A stretch of 64,000 nucleotides of DNA from Isoetes taiwanensis (lineage: Eukaryota > Streptophyta > Lycopodiopsida > Isoetales > Isoetaceae). Below are positions 46,522 to 57,232 of this stretch, in pieces. A model generated the notes under the pieces. It saw nothing but the letters and a program-made list of their open reading frames with translations, ran no database searches and was not told where the DNA came from. Position numbers and translations under genes: made by a program. Within the stretch, counting starts at the first letter, position 1. Each line of letters begins with the position of its first letter. The stretch covers positions 12,064,913 through 12,128,912 of the forward strand of contig JAJEKV010000024.1 of NCBI GenBank assembly GCA_021234155.1. The letters are read 5' to 3'.

Positions 46522-48104
46522 TAGATATTTGAGTTCTTTCAAGCTTGCTGGGCTTGGCTCAACAATGATGTCTATACTGCTTTTTGTGACTTTCAGCGTT
46601 CTCAAAGCTTAGATAAGATCCTCAACACTGGATGCATCTCTCTCATTCCAAAGTGCAAAGAGCCTAGATCCATTTCTGAATGTCGTCCTATCACCTTGCT
46701 CTCATCTGTCTACAAAATATTTGCTAAAGCCCTGGCTGACAAGGTACGCAACATCTTAGCCGAGTCAATTTCTTCTACATAGTCTGGCTTTCTCCCTGGC
46801 CGATGCATCTTGAACAATATTGCGACTGCACACGAGGGCATGTATTGGGCTCGCTTGCAGGGTCATCAAGTGGTGTTCCTCAAACTAGACTTTGCTAAAG
46901 CCTATGACAGTGTGGATTGGGTATTTTTGGAGAAATGCCTTCTTGCTTTGGGATTTGGAGAGGCATTCACCCGTGATGTTATGAAGCTTCATGTGTTGGC
47001 GCGGTCTACAGTGCTTTTAAGGTGAGCCATCCCAAATCTTTACTGTTGGTCGGGGGATCCGACAGGGTTGTCCTTTGGCACCCTTGCTCTTCACTATTGC
47101 TAGAGAAGTGTTGTCTCAACTCTTTGATGTTGCAGCTCGAGAAGGTGTCATCCAGGGTCTGCCTATGCTGGTTGGTTTTCAGGAGGTGTGTAATCAGTAT
47201 GCTGATGACACTTTCCTTTTTCTTATGGCCAATGATAAAAACCTCCATAATGCTAAGCTGCTCCTAGATACTTTCTCCCTGGCCTCTAGAGTTCTTGTAG
47301 GTTGGAGGAAGTGCACTGCTCTATGGACACTGGATAGTATTGTTCCCTCTTGTATTCTTGACTATCCCTGGACGGTGCTTTCTCATGATCAACCCACAAA
47401 GCTTTTGGGCATTCCTGTGGGGGTGCATGTTTCTGCCTCATGTGCTTGGGATGAGATCATTAAAGGTCTTGAGAAACATCTGTTTTGGTGGAAGGTGGCT
47501 AAGTTATCTTTGCCTGGTGGGATCACAGTTGCAAGATCCGTCTTCAGCAACACCCATGTCTATATGGCATCTGTCTTACTGGCTCCTCAATGTAAGATGA
47601 ATGAGATCGTGTGTATTGTCAGGAATTTCATCTGGGGTGGTATCTCAGAAGGTGCTGTTGTTAAGGTATCCTGGGCTAAGTGCATCAAGCCTAAGGCGGC
47701 TGGTGGCCTTGGAATGTTGGACTTTCGTCTGCAAAGCCAGGGCATCTCAAAGTTCATTTGGAGGCTCCTCCTTGGTAAAGACGACTCTCCTGGCTTAAGG
47801 TTGGTGCGGCAATCACTTCTGCAGTGTCTCCCCTTTCACAAGACAACTATCAAGCCTAGTCTCCCATGGGCCTTGTTGTATCCTCTGCATCCATATCCAA
47901 ATGCTTTCCCATTCCTTAAAGGTCAGCTTGCTTCCTGGGATGCGGTTAGATCTTTATTCCATGTTAATCTCCAAGCTTGTGCTTCATTGTCAATGTCATG
48001 CTGGTGGCTTCCCCTGAAGGTATGCATGATCAGCAGCCTATATGTGCACTTGTACATCCAAAGACCCAACGACGTTGGCGGCTAGCTGGGGTTTTAACGA
48101 TTGC

Positions 48105-50746
48105 AGCTTTGGGAGTTGGTTACTGGGGTTATACGATGATGATCCCCGACGTGGTAGAACTTGTGCCATTCCTCCACTTTGTCTGCCATAAAGGCAGCAG
48201 GATAACCTTCACAATAATTGTATGAGTATGAACCAGTAAAAATTGGCTTCCATGTACACTGGAGCTGGTATACTGGTATCTGCCTAAAATTTCCCCGACT
48301 TCCTGAGGCGGGATTCTATCCTGCCTACAAAGTGTGCATGTATGGCTAAAGTTTTGCCCAACGGATGTGTGGTGAGTTCGTATAGGCCTAGTAATGCCAA
48401 AATGAATGTGCACTTGGTCAGGGGTTCAACCCTGGCCAGTGTATGTTTAGCTTTGGGAGTTGGTTACTGGGGTTATACGATGATGATCCCCGACGTGGTA
48501 GAACTTGTGCCTATGCGTGTCCTCCACTTTGTCTGAATTGTGTGAGTATGAACCAGTAAAAATTGGCTTCTATGTACACTGGGGCTGGTATACTGGTATC
48601 TGCCTAAAATTTCCCTGACTTCCTGAGGCGGGATTCTATCCTGCCTACAAAGTGTGCATGTATGGCTAAAGTTTTGCCCAACGGATGTGTGGTGAGTTGG
48701 TATAGGCCTAGTAATACCAAAATGAATGTGCACTTGGTCAGGGATTCAACCCTGGCCAGTGTATGTTTAGCTTTGGGAGTTGGTTACTGGGGTTATGATA
48801 ATCCCCGACGTGGTAGAACTTGTGCTTATGAGTGTCCTCCACTTTGTCTGCCATAAAGGCAGCAGGATAAGCTCCACAATAATTGTGTGAGTATGAACCA
48901 ATAAAAATTGGCTTCCATGTACACTGGGGCTGGTATACTGGTATCTGCCTAAAATTTTCCCGACTTCCTGAGGCGGGATTCTATCCTGCCTACAAAGTGT
49001 GCATGTATGGCTAAAGTTTTGCCCAACGGATGTGTGGTGAGTTGGTGTAGGCCTAGTAATGCCAAAATGATAGTGCACTTGGTCAGGGGTTCAACCCTAG
49101 CCAGTGTATGTTTAGCTTTGGGAGTTGGTTATTGGGGTTATACGATGATGATCCCCGACGTGGTAGAACTTGTGCCTATGCGTGTCCTCCACTTTGTCTG
49201 CCATAAAGGCAGCAGGATAAGCTCCACAATAATTGTGTGAGTATGAACCAGTAAAAATTGGCTTCCATGTACACTGGGGCTGGTTCCTCGACTTCCTGAG
49301 GCGGGATTCTATCCTGCCTACAAAGTGTGCATGTATGGCTAAAGTTTTGCCCAACGGATGTGTGGTGAGTTGGTATAGGCCTAGTAATGCCAAAATGAAT
49401 GTGCACTTGGTCAGGGGTTCAACCCTGGCCAGTATATGTTTAGCTTTGGGAGTTGGTTACTGGGGTTATGATAATCCCCGACGTGGTAGAACTTGTGCTT
49501 ATGAGTGTCCTCCACTTTGTCTGCCATAAAGGCAGCAGGATAAGCTCCACAATAATTGTGTGAGTATGAACCAATAAAAATTGGCTTCCATGTACACTGG
49601 GGCTGGTATACTGGTATCTGCCTAAAATTTTCCCGACTTCCTGAGGCGGGATTCTATCCTGCCTACAAAGTGTGCATGTATGGCTAAAGTTTTGCCCAAC
49701 GGATGTGTGGTGAGTTGGTGTAGGCCTAGTAATGCCAAAATGATAGTGCACTTGGTCAGGGGTTCAACCCTAGCCAGTGTATGTTTAGCTTTGGGAGTTG
49801 GTTATTGGGGTTATACGATGATGATCCCCGACGTGGTAGAACTTGTGCCTATGTGTGTCCTCCACTTTGTCTGCCATAAAGGCACCAGGATAAGCTCCAC
49901 AATAATTGTGTGAGTATGAACCAGTAAAAATTGGCTTCCATGTACACTGGGGCTGGTATACTGGTATCTGCCTAAAATTTTCCCGACTTTCTGAGGCGGG
50001 ATTCTATCCTGCCTACAAAGTGTGCATGTATGGCTAAAGTTTTGCCCAACGGATGTGTGATGAGTTGGTATAGGCCTAGTAATGCCAAAATGAATGTGCA
50101 CTTGGTCAGGGGTTCAACCCTGGCCAGTGTATGTTTAGCTTTGGGAGTTGGTTACTGGGGTTATACGATGATGATCCCCGACGTGATAGAACTTGTGCCT
50201 ATGCGTGTCCTCCACTTTGTCTGCCATAAAGGCAGCAGGATAAGCTCCACAATAATTGTGTGAGTATGAACCAGTAAAAATTGGCTTCCATGTACACTGG
50301 GGCTAGTATACTGGTATCTGCCTAAAATTTCTCCGACTTCCTGAGGCGGGATTCTATCCTGCCTACAAAGTGTGCATGTATGGCTAAAGTTTTGCCCAAC
50401 GGATGTGTGGTGAGTTGGTATAGGCCAACGGATGTGTGGTGAGTTGGTATAGGCCTAGTAATGCCAAAATGAATGTGCACTTGGTCAGGGGTTCAACCCT
50501 GGCCAATGTATGTTTAGCTTTGGGAGTTGGTTACTGGGGTTATACGATGATGATCCCCGACGTGGTAGAACTTGTGCCTATGCGTGTCCTCCACTTTGTC
50601 TGCCATAAAGGCAGCAGGATAAGCTCCACAATAATTGTTTGAGTATGAACCAATAAAAATTGGCTTCCATGTACACTGGGGCTGGTATCTGCCTAAAATT
50701 TCCCCGACTTCCTGAGGCGGGATTCTATCCTGCCTACAAAGTGTGC
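48105..50746 (+). repeat. Tandem array of about 345-bp units with tRNA-like boxes, about 7.7 copies
   Basis: The word agctttgggagttggtt recurs at 48105, 48449, 48769, 49114, 49442, 49787, 50137 and 50516, giving periods of 344, 320, 345, 328, 345, 350 and 379. Differences are small deletions or an internal 29-bp duplication near 50400. Copies 3+4 and 5+6 share private variants (ggttatgataatcccc, ccaaaatgatagtgcac), so a 673-bp dimer was duplicated. Each unit contains ggtgagttggtataggcc and, about 35 bases later, tcaggggttcaaccctggcc, which resemble pol III A and B boxes with a T-arm. Open frames of 60-100 codons on both strands simply repeat with the unit. Confidence 0.95.
48371..48438 (+). 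promoter_or_regulatory. tRNA-like A/B box pair in the first full repeat unit
   Basis: ggtgagttcgtatagg (48371-48386) resembles a tRNA D-arm/A box, and ggttcaaccc (48423-48432), inside a caggg/ccctg stem, resembles the T-arm/B box. The same pair recurs in every unit of the array. It suggests the unit derives from a tRNA-type SINE, though no clear anticodon arm is visible. Confidence 0.45.
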
Positions 50747-51078
50747 CTAGATAAGCCTGCTAGAAGCAGATTTCTCTTTTCCAATCACATCATAGCGCTT
50801 TTTGTACAAATACTTCTTAAATTTTTGGTTGGATTAAAGCATTTTACTTTTAGATAAGACTGGACATCCTTGCTGTTACAGATGTAAAAGGAGATTGGTA
50901 GCTCTGGTGTTGTGATGTCCAGCTATAACACATCTAATTGCATGAGATTGTTTGATTATTATAAAGGACATAATATTAGATTGGACGTAGTTGATGTGCA
51001 TTCCTCTTGCAGAAATGTGGCAAGCCAAAAAATTTGCACGGTATTTTGAGTGCCCTACAAAGATCCTGCACAGAAATA

Positions 51079-51232
51079 GGCTCTTTGAAAATGCTGGTAT
51101 GCATTCCTTTTGTGGCAATGCAGTAGGTCTAAACTTTGGAAGGTCCTACATCTGTGGCTCTTTGAAAATGTTGCTATGCATTCATATTGCGGCAATGTGG
51201 TAGATCTAAACTTTGGAACGTCCTAAATCTGG
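51079..51232 (+). repeat. 77-bp tandem duplication
   Basis: A segment beginning ggctctttgaaaatg occurs at 51079 and again at 51156 with a few substitutions. The surrounding 50747-51240 has no gene; a gattaaa word near 50835 may be the 3' end of the LINE interrupted by the array. Confidence 0.75.
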
Positions 51233-52200
51233 TTTTGACTTCTCTACAGAGGTGTCTGCATAAAAAATATATTTCTTAGGAATTCTTCATGTGACAATTT
51301 TGTAGCTACAGCCTTGGCCAAGAAGTATGAAAGATTGACTATGTTTGTCTAGTATTTGATAAATTATGAACTTCGTATCTTGAATTTCTATAGTACTTCT
51401 ATTATGCCGACACTGGAATCTCTTTTGCTAAATGGGTCTTGCCGAAGTGTATTTATTGAAACCCATGAAATGTTGGTATTATCTACATGGTTGTTGTATC
51501 CATAACCACGAATAAGTCTAACAAAGTTAACCACGAATAAGTCTAGACAAAGTTATATCTCCATATTTGAACATAACTCCAACGTCTATGGCAAATAATT
51601 GTAACTATATCGTAATTTAAACGTGCATGCTTCCCTACCATCGCAAGAACATGATCATATATAGCGACGTATGATGTTAGCTATCTACAAATCAAGTTAA
51701 TTAAAACTTATTCCTATCTTATGTATGAGAAGCCACATACACAGGGCTGCTAAAGCTTGATAACCCCTGGCAACCATTACTATATTGATTCAGTTTATTT
51801 TATCTAACATAAAACATTGTCATTTTCCTCAAACAACACATCTAAATACAACTATTTCAGCCCATAAAGCATCAAGTTCAAAGTTGAAGTTCACTCCAGA
51901 TATCCCAACCTTCTCTTTCCATATTTTCATAATAAAGAATAACTGATATCCAAACTCGCACAATGCATCCACAAACAACCGAGACATAGTAATATTCCAT
52001 CTCACAAATCATCAATCTCAAATATAAAATTCATATAGCCCAATGCTCTCTCTCCATATTCGATATTAGCTAATGCTCATGTGGTAAATTATAAATTTCA
52101 AATGAAATCAAAACCTTTCAATATCTAATTTGCCCATTTCGTTTAACATCACATAATTGTATCCAACCAAATAACCCATATTAGCTTATATTTGTACTAA

Positions 52201-52230
52201 TGCCGGGCAACGCCGGGCATACGTTACTAG
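52201..52230 (+). mobile_element. Helitron 3' terminus
   Basis: tgccgggcaacgccgggca folds into a hairpin with one mismatch and a 3-base AAC loop, followed after 7 bases by CTAG and then T. This is the usual plant Helitron 3' end (hairpin, then CTRR, insertion before T). The body would extend to the left through AT-rich 51240-52200; its 5' TC end could not be fixed and no Rep/helicase is present, so it is a non-autonomous copy. Confidence 0.65.
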
Positions 52231-52231
52231 T

Positions 52232-53421
52232 TAAAATTAATAAGAGTTTATAAAATATATACATATAATCTTAATCTGTGAAGTATATCTATTATATTTG
52301 AATAAGTCTAGATTTTGTAAACTATATATCATATCTCTATTCTGACCATTCGTGATACCGGATAGAACACTGAAGCTTGGATTCTCTGCCGTCTCTAAAA
52401 ACTCAAGACTTCCCATCACTGTTCCATAGGATAAAACAATAATCACAAAAAAAAACTAGCATTACACAGTCGTAACATACTTCTGCAACATTTAGAATCT
52501 TGAAGAATCACAAAAAAATACTAGCATTACCAATTCGTAACATATTTCTGCAATACATATAATCTGTATGCAACAAAAATAACACACTAGACACTAAAGA
52601 AACTATCCTAAACAAAATGCAAGAAGAATTCTTACCTAAAACTCGTATCTAGGTAAAACAAACTTGCCCTAGCAGTCTTCAAAGTCGTCCTAGCAGTCTA
52701 GATCTCATCTCTTCACTCTACATAACCTTCTTTACCAAAAAACAGAAGATTGGAACCAAGAATAGCTTAAGATAATGCAAAACTAAAATATTACCATAAG
52801 AACAAAGGCGTTCCACTTGAAAAGATCGAAGAATCTCCAAGAACGTGTCAATGAACTAAAGATGCTTCAAAAAGACAAAAAAACTGTGGCATTCCACTTC
52901 AAAATCGGATAAAACAAAAGCCACGGCCAAGGCACTCCAGAAAATGTAATAAGCGAGCCGATCACTGAAGCCTTGCCATGGCTGGGGCTCGGTCAAAAGA
53001 AAGAAGAAGAAAGTGAAGAGCGAACATATTTCTGCCACGTTGCAGAAAATGCCCCACCAAATTTTCACCTCACATCAATGTTCAAATGTCAGGGATTTCT
53101 GCCAAAAAATTGGCCTTCGCGCATCCACGCATCTAAAATCCCCTCCACATAAATATTTCTGTGTACAGAAAGCAAACATCCGACACAATGACTTATCTGC
53201 AAATTACTAGCAAATATTTGTTAGAGTAGGTAATTCTAGCATATGCACAAAATATGCCCAAAAAGGCAAATCCCATGTATTTTATGCATTCCATTATCAT
53301 GCCATGTATTTTTTGTGGTTTATATAGGGTTAGGGCATGGAACTGGAGAGGGAGTTCTGGGCAATCCGGAGAATTTCTGAATGAAGATAGAGGACCCAAA
53401 GTCGCAGCATCGGGCTAGCCT
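52232..53421. other. No gene seen
   Basis: AT-rich DNA between the Helitron end and the RPS15 pseudogene. Short local repeats (aatcacaaaaaaa.actagcattac at about 52443 and 52505) occur, but no supported frame. Confidence 0.4.
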
Positions 53422-54051
53422 AAGAAGAGAACATTTAGGAAGTTCACCTTCTGCAGGGTCAATCTTGATGCCTTGCTCGATATGGCCTTAGAATAGCCGG
53501 TTAAGCTCTTCCATGCTCGTGCTCGAAGAAAGTATTCCTTAGATCCCCACATAATGTATTGCCAGTTTGAATCTCTGCACCAACGGCTTTTCTTATCATC
53601 TTAGGTTTCGTCGTGGTCTTAAAAGGAAACCTATGGCTCTTATCAAAAACCTCTGGAAGGTGACATGTTGTTACCTGAAGTATTTCACATTAGAAGAAAC
53701 TCATAAGGCCATTTTTCTTCTCAAACTCATAACAGAAACGTGAAGCCCCCATTGACAAGAAGCCTGAACCAGTTAGAACCCATCTTCGCAACATGATCAT
53801 TGTTCCCCAGAAATAATTGGAAGCGTCATTGGCATTTACAAAGAGAAGGTGTTTAATCAGGTTGAAATAAAGGTGAGTGCAGGAATGGTTCTTGGCAAAA
53901 TTGATTTTGATTTCTACCTCTAAAATCAGGGATTCTGGTAGTTTTGTAGCCTGAGATGATGACAGAGTTCTTCATCTCATATAAACTTGTTAAACACGGG
54001 CATCCTGAAATTGGTGCTATTCATTCTTCAAGGTTTATTCCTCTGAAGTGA
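53422..54051 (+). pseudogene. RPS15: Ribosomal protein S15 (eS/uS19 family) pseudogene with introns
   Basis: Cytosolic 40S protein S15 coding pieces lie in correct order: 53422-53531 (KKRTFRKF, LDALLDM, KLFHARARR), 53605-53659 (FRRGLKRKPMALIKNLWK), 53736-53872 (KREAPIDKKPEPVRTHLRN, GIYKEKVFNQVEIK) and 53950-54051 ([26 protein letters not shown], stop). Gaps of 73, 76 and 77 bp have GT...AG ends, so this is a copied gene with introns, not a processed retrocopy. It is dead: an in-frame stop follows ALLDMALE in the first piece, the third piece has a frameshift near 53810, and the first residues are missing. The functional gene must lie elsewhere. Confidence 0.9.
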
Positions 54052-54528
54052 TTTTTATGCTGTCTACTACAACCACTTCACCATTTTGACATGAATCTGT
54101 TAGAACTATCATTTATGCTATGATCAGAAAGAAAATGTGTAGCCTTAACCAAAATAAAGCAGGTGCTGCATGGAAGGAAAGAAAAGGTGTTGTAAAACAT
54201 ATTTGCATAGAACATATGTCATGGATTTTGACAAAATTGTAAAATAGATAAAAAGAAAAAGAGAGAAAGAAAAGGAACCCATGCAAGATAAGTAAGGAAA
54301 AGGCAAAGCAGAAGGCAACCACTAGCAAGACACTTAGCTTTATGCAAAATACTCGAATTTTTAAGGTACTAATTTATGAAAACCAAGGGCTTTATAGCTA
54401 GATTTGGCTGCTCTAATGCACATAAAAAATGATGCCCACATCCTCCTTAAAATCCCCCATAAAAGACCCCGCAAAGTCCCCCTTTTCGTGGAATGGACAT
54501 GATTTTAAGAAACGGGGTATTTGGCCAC

Positions 54529-54980
54529 AATCCCCCCTTTATGATTTTGTAGATTAATATCACCTTATTTGAATTTTTTTTTTAATATCCCCCATTGCAT
54601 ATGCAATAATCATACCCCTTTTCCACAACTAATGTTCCTACCCCTTTCTAGCAAAAATCCCCCCTTTGTGATTGTTGTAGTTTAATATCCTCTACTTGAA
54701 AATTTCTTCATTTATACCTCATTTCGACATATGCAATATTCGTACCCCATTTCTTGCAAAGATTGTTCATACCCCTTTTCTCAACAATCCCCCCTTTATG
54801 ATTTTGTGGTTTAATATTCCCTTACTCCATTCATACCAGTTTAATATCCCCTTTCTCATTTAATACCCCTTTTCTCATACTCCTTTCCTCACAACCAGTG
54901 TTCATATCCCTTTCTCGCAACATTCCCCTCTTCCTCTTTATATGATTTATAAATTAATATCCTCCTATTGAAAATTCTTT
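54529..54980 (+). repeat. Degenerate tandem repeat of about 130 bp, C/T-rich
   Basis: The phrase atcccccctttatgattttg followed by tttaatatc recurs at about 54531, 54658, 54788 and 54924 (steps 127, 130, 136), each followed by attcatacccctttt-type words. The units are diverged. No coding potential. Confidence 0.6.
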
Positions 54981-55439
54981 TAGTTGTACCTCGTTTCCAT
55001 ATGCAATATGTTCCATACTCGTTTTTGGCGACAATGCATAGAGACCAATTTGCAATATACTATTTGGTGCAAATAAACACATAAGATATATCATATCAGA
55101 AGTGACCAATTTATACAAACCTAGTAACTAAAATTGTTCAAGTCTAGTGGCTACAATTGTTCAAGTTTATAACCGCGATAATTACGTAGTTACAAATTAT
55201 TAAAATGGAAATGGCATGCAAACACATCCATCAACACACTAAATGCAAATCTGTGTTACTGAAAAGAAGCGTTTCCATTTTGAATATCTTCTTTTCTGTG
55301 ATTCTTTCCCTTCAGTGTGATTCTTTCCCTTCAACAGAGCTTTATTGTGAAACATCTAAGGGTTGGTGCAGTAGGTTTTGGCTCCTTCATCGGGTGCACT
55401 TATGATATGGTTAAAATGTTAGCCCCTCTTATACTACAA

Positions 55440-55617
55440 AGCGGCCAGACTTCCAAATTTAGAGCCAGATGGCTTAAAAAAGGGGGGAAAGGGGGGCTGG
55501 AAACCAAGGGCAAGAATTTTTTAACATGGGCAGTAATATGCCTGTTGCGGTCTTGTATTGGGTCCCATAGGCCGATTGGCCTCCGTGGATGATAAAAAAC
55601 ATTCATTCATTCATTCT
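55440..55617 (+). mobile_element. LINE 3' end fragment (same family as 61105-61862)
   Basis: ttttttaacatgggcagtaatatgcctg and ggtcccataggccgattgg then ctccgtggatgataaaa match the 3' end of the LINE at 61740-61840. It ends in a (cattc)n tail at about 55600-55617. Strong 5' truncation. Confidence 0.65.
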
Positions 55618-56746
55618 TAAGCCTGTTGGACATTAAATTATGGAAAGAACCATTGTGAGAATATACTATGGCTTTCATATATACTACATGCTCCACTATC
55701 AAGCTGGTTCAAGTAGTAGCTTACCAACAAACCATGATCACATCCACCCAGGAATTGGCCAGGCTGCATAGCTCCGTTGTATCTCTTGCACCCTTTTGTT
55801 TTGCATCAAAATTATGTCAAAAATTCAAGGGAACATAGGAGCTAATGCTCTTAAGTACATGATGCATCTTATGTTCTTTTCTTAAAGACAGAGATCGAAC
55901 ATTTTCTTTTTGGCAAATCTTGATGGGTTACAACATACTTAGATCTCCTTTTTAAATGTATTATTAGCCATTTATTTACCAGTTTTTCGGTTCCTAGCTT
56001 AGAACTCCAATGAGGATTGCAAAACACGCCCCCCAATAGGACATGGCATGGGGAGCTTTGCAGAACACAACTCCCTCATTTGTAGGAGAACAACTCCACT
56101 TCCATCCAAACCTTGTGCTTCAAAATTTTGCATAAAGTTCCAGAAACTTTGATGCAAATGTTCGCTTGGGCCGTTCAGGACCTCTTTGGCACACTTTTAT
56201 CGTTTCTTGCAAAGCAGGTGCTTCGCCTTAGATTCCAAAAAGAAAGGAAATTTCCTCCTTTCTTTGGATCAACCAACCAAGGGTTGCAATTTGGATTATA
56301 TTACGATTATTTGTCTAACTTATGAAACTTTACACTTAAAACTCTTCATGTGTTGTGATGAAACTCCTCTTCGTGTGTTGTGAATGAAGCAATATTTTTT
56401 GGCATTCTTTATGAAGCATATCCGTTGTCTATGCAAAATATCTTTTGCATCTATTGCATTTCATATCATGAAAAAAGACTTAATCCATGATTCCCAACTT
56501 TAAAAGCAACCACAAACCTATGATAAAATGAACAAGTTTGTCATATATGCAATTCATTGTATATTGAATGAGGTGGCTTCTCAACTATGAATGTTCATAC
56601 TAGGTTTCAAATGTTTCAAGTTGACAGAAAATCTGCAATAACAATTGGATTATTACGGCACAAGCTCGGGGGTGTAGCTCAGAAGACTTGCAGTAGGGGT
56701 CCTTTAGTTTGACATTAAGAACAACAGATTTGAATTATTAATTAAG
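55618..56746. other. No gene seen
   Basis: AT-rich sequence between the LINE tail and the inverted repeat, without supported frames or repeats shared with other parts of the window. Confidence 0.4.
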
Positions 56747-57232
56747 TTAATACAACAACCAACACATAACTATCATTAACATTAATTAACTTAAACCATT
56801 AAACCATTGCATCTAACATTTTTAAATTACAATTCCCCTGAAACCCCCTTTGGTTTGGGTGCATATTCACACGGGGGGTTACGTAGGGCAGCGAGAGCCC
56901 CAAAAAAATTTACAATACATGTACAAAATTAACACCATTAAGTACATTCTCCTAAACCTTATAGTATTTTGTAAACCTTAATATACAGTACACAAAAACT
57001 TGTACATGCATACCCCACAAACGAGGATCGCTATATACGGTCCAGATCTTGGAATAAAGGGCAAATATGCCCATCCGACAGCTCTCGTTGCCCGGAGTAA
57101 CCCCCCGTGTGAATATGCACCCAAACCAAAGGGGGTTTCAGGGGGATTGTAATTTAAAAATGTTAGATGCAATGGTTTAATGGTTTAAGTTAATTAATGT
57201 TAATGATAGTTATGTGTTGGTTGTTGTATTAA
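56747..57232. repeat. Large inverted repeat: 152-bp arms, 182-bp spacer
   Basis: The left arm 56747-56898 is nearly the reverse complement of the right arm 57081-57232, with about 5 differences that I can see, mostly at the inner end (gtagggcagcgagagc against gcccggagtaac). The outer parts pair through tacaacaaccaacacataac. The right arm is followed by the cccttcgggccc hairpin word that also closes the related block at 44340. Transcription through it would give a long hairpin RNA. Confidence 0.85.

Larger units (their letters stand above)
43104..48105 (+). mobile_element. LINE ORF2 copy, split by a 2.5 kb element and cut by a satellite array
   Basis: Coding traces start at the end of the endonuclease (SFTWCNGGIG near 43125, LDGSISDHHPQL near 43240, the SDHxP motif), continue through the linker to KHDKYPGLDGFSTG at 43980 and stop. 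The sequence resumes at about 46522 with FEFFQACWAWL, then IPKCKEPRSISECRPITLL, SGFLPGRCI, LKLDFAKAYDSVDW (with an in-frame stop near 46780), GIRQGCPLAPLLF (frameshift near 47020), NQYADDTFLFL and the thumb. The zf-RVT would come next, but at about 48105 the frame passes into the tandem array. This is one LINE copy by colinearity, dead through stops, frameshifts and insertions. Confidence 0.85.

Noticed and set aside
48129-50642. Families of near-identical 60-103 codon ORFs on both strands in the tandem array
   Set aside because: They repeat because the DNA unit repeats. Frames shift with small indels between units and the peptides show no domain, so they are not counted as genes.
48105-50746. 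Possible CRISPR-like or minisatellite array
   Set aside because: Units are about 345 bp with no short direct repeat/unique spacer pattern, and the setting is a plant genome.
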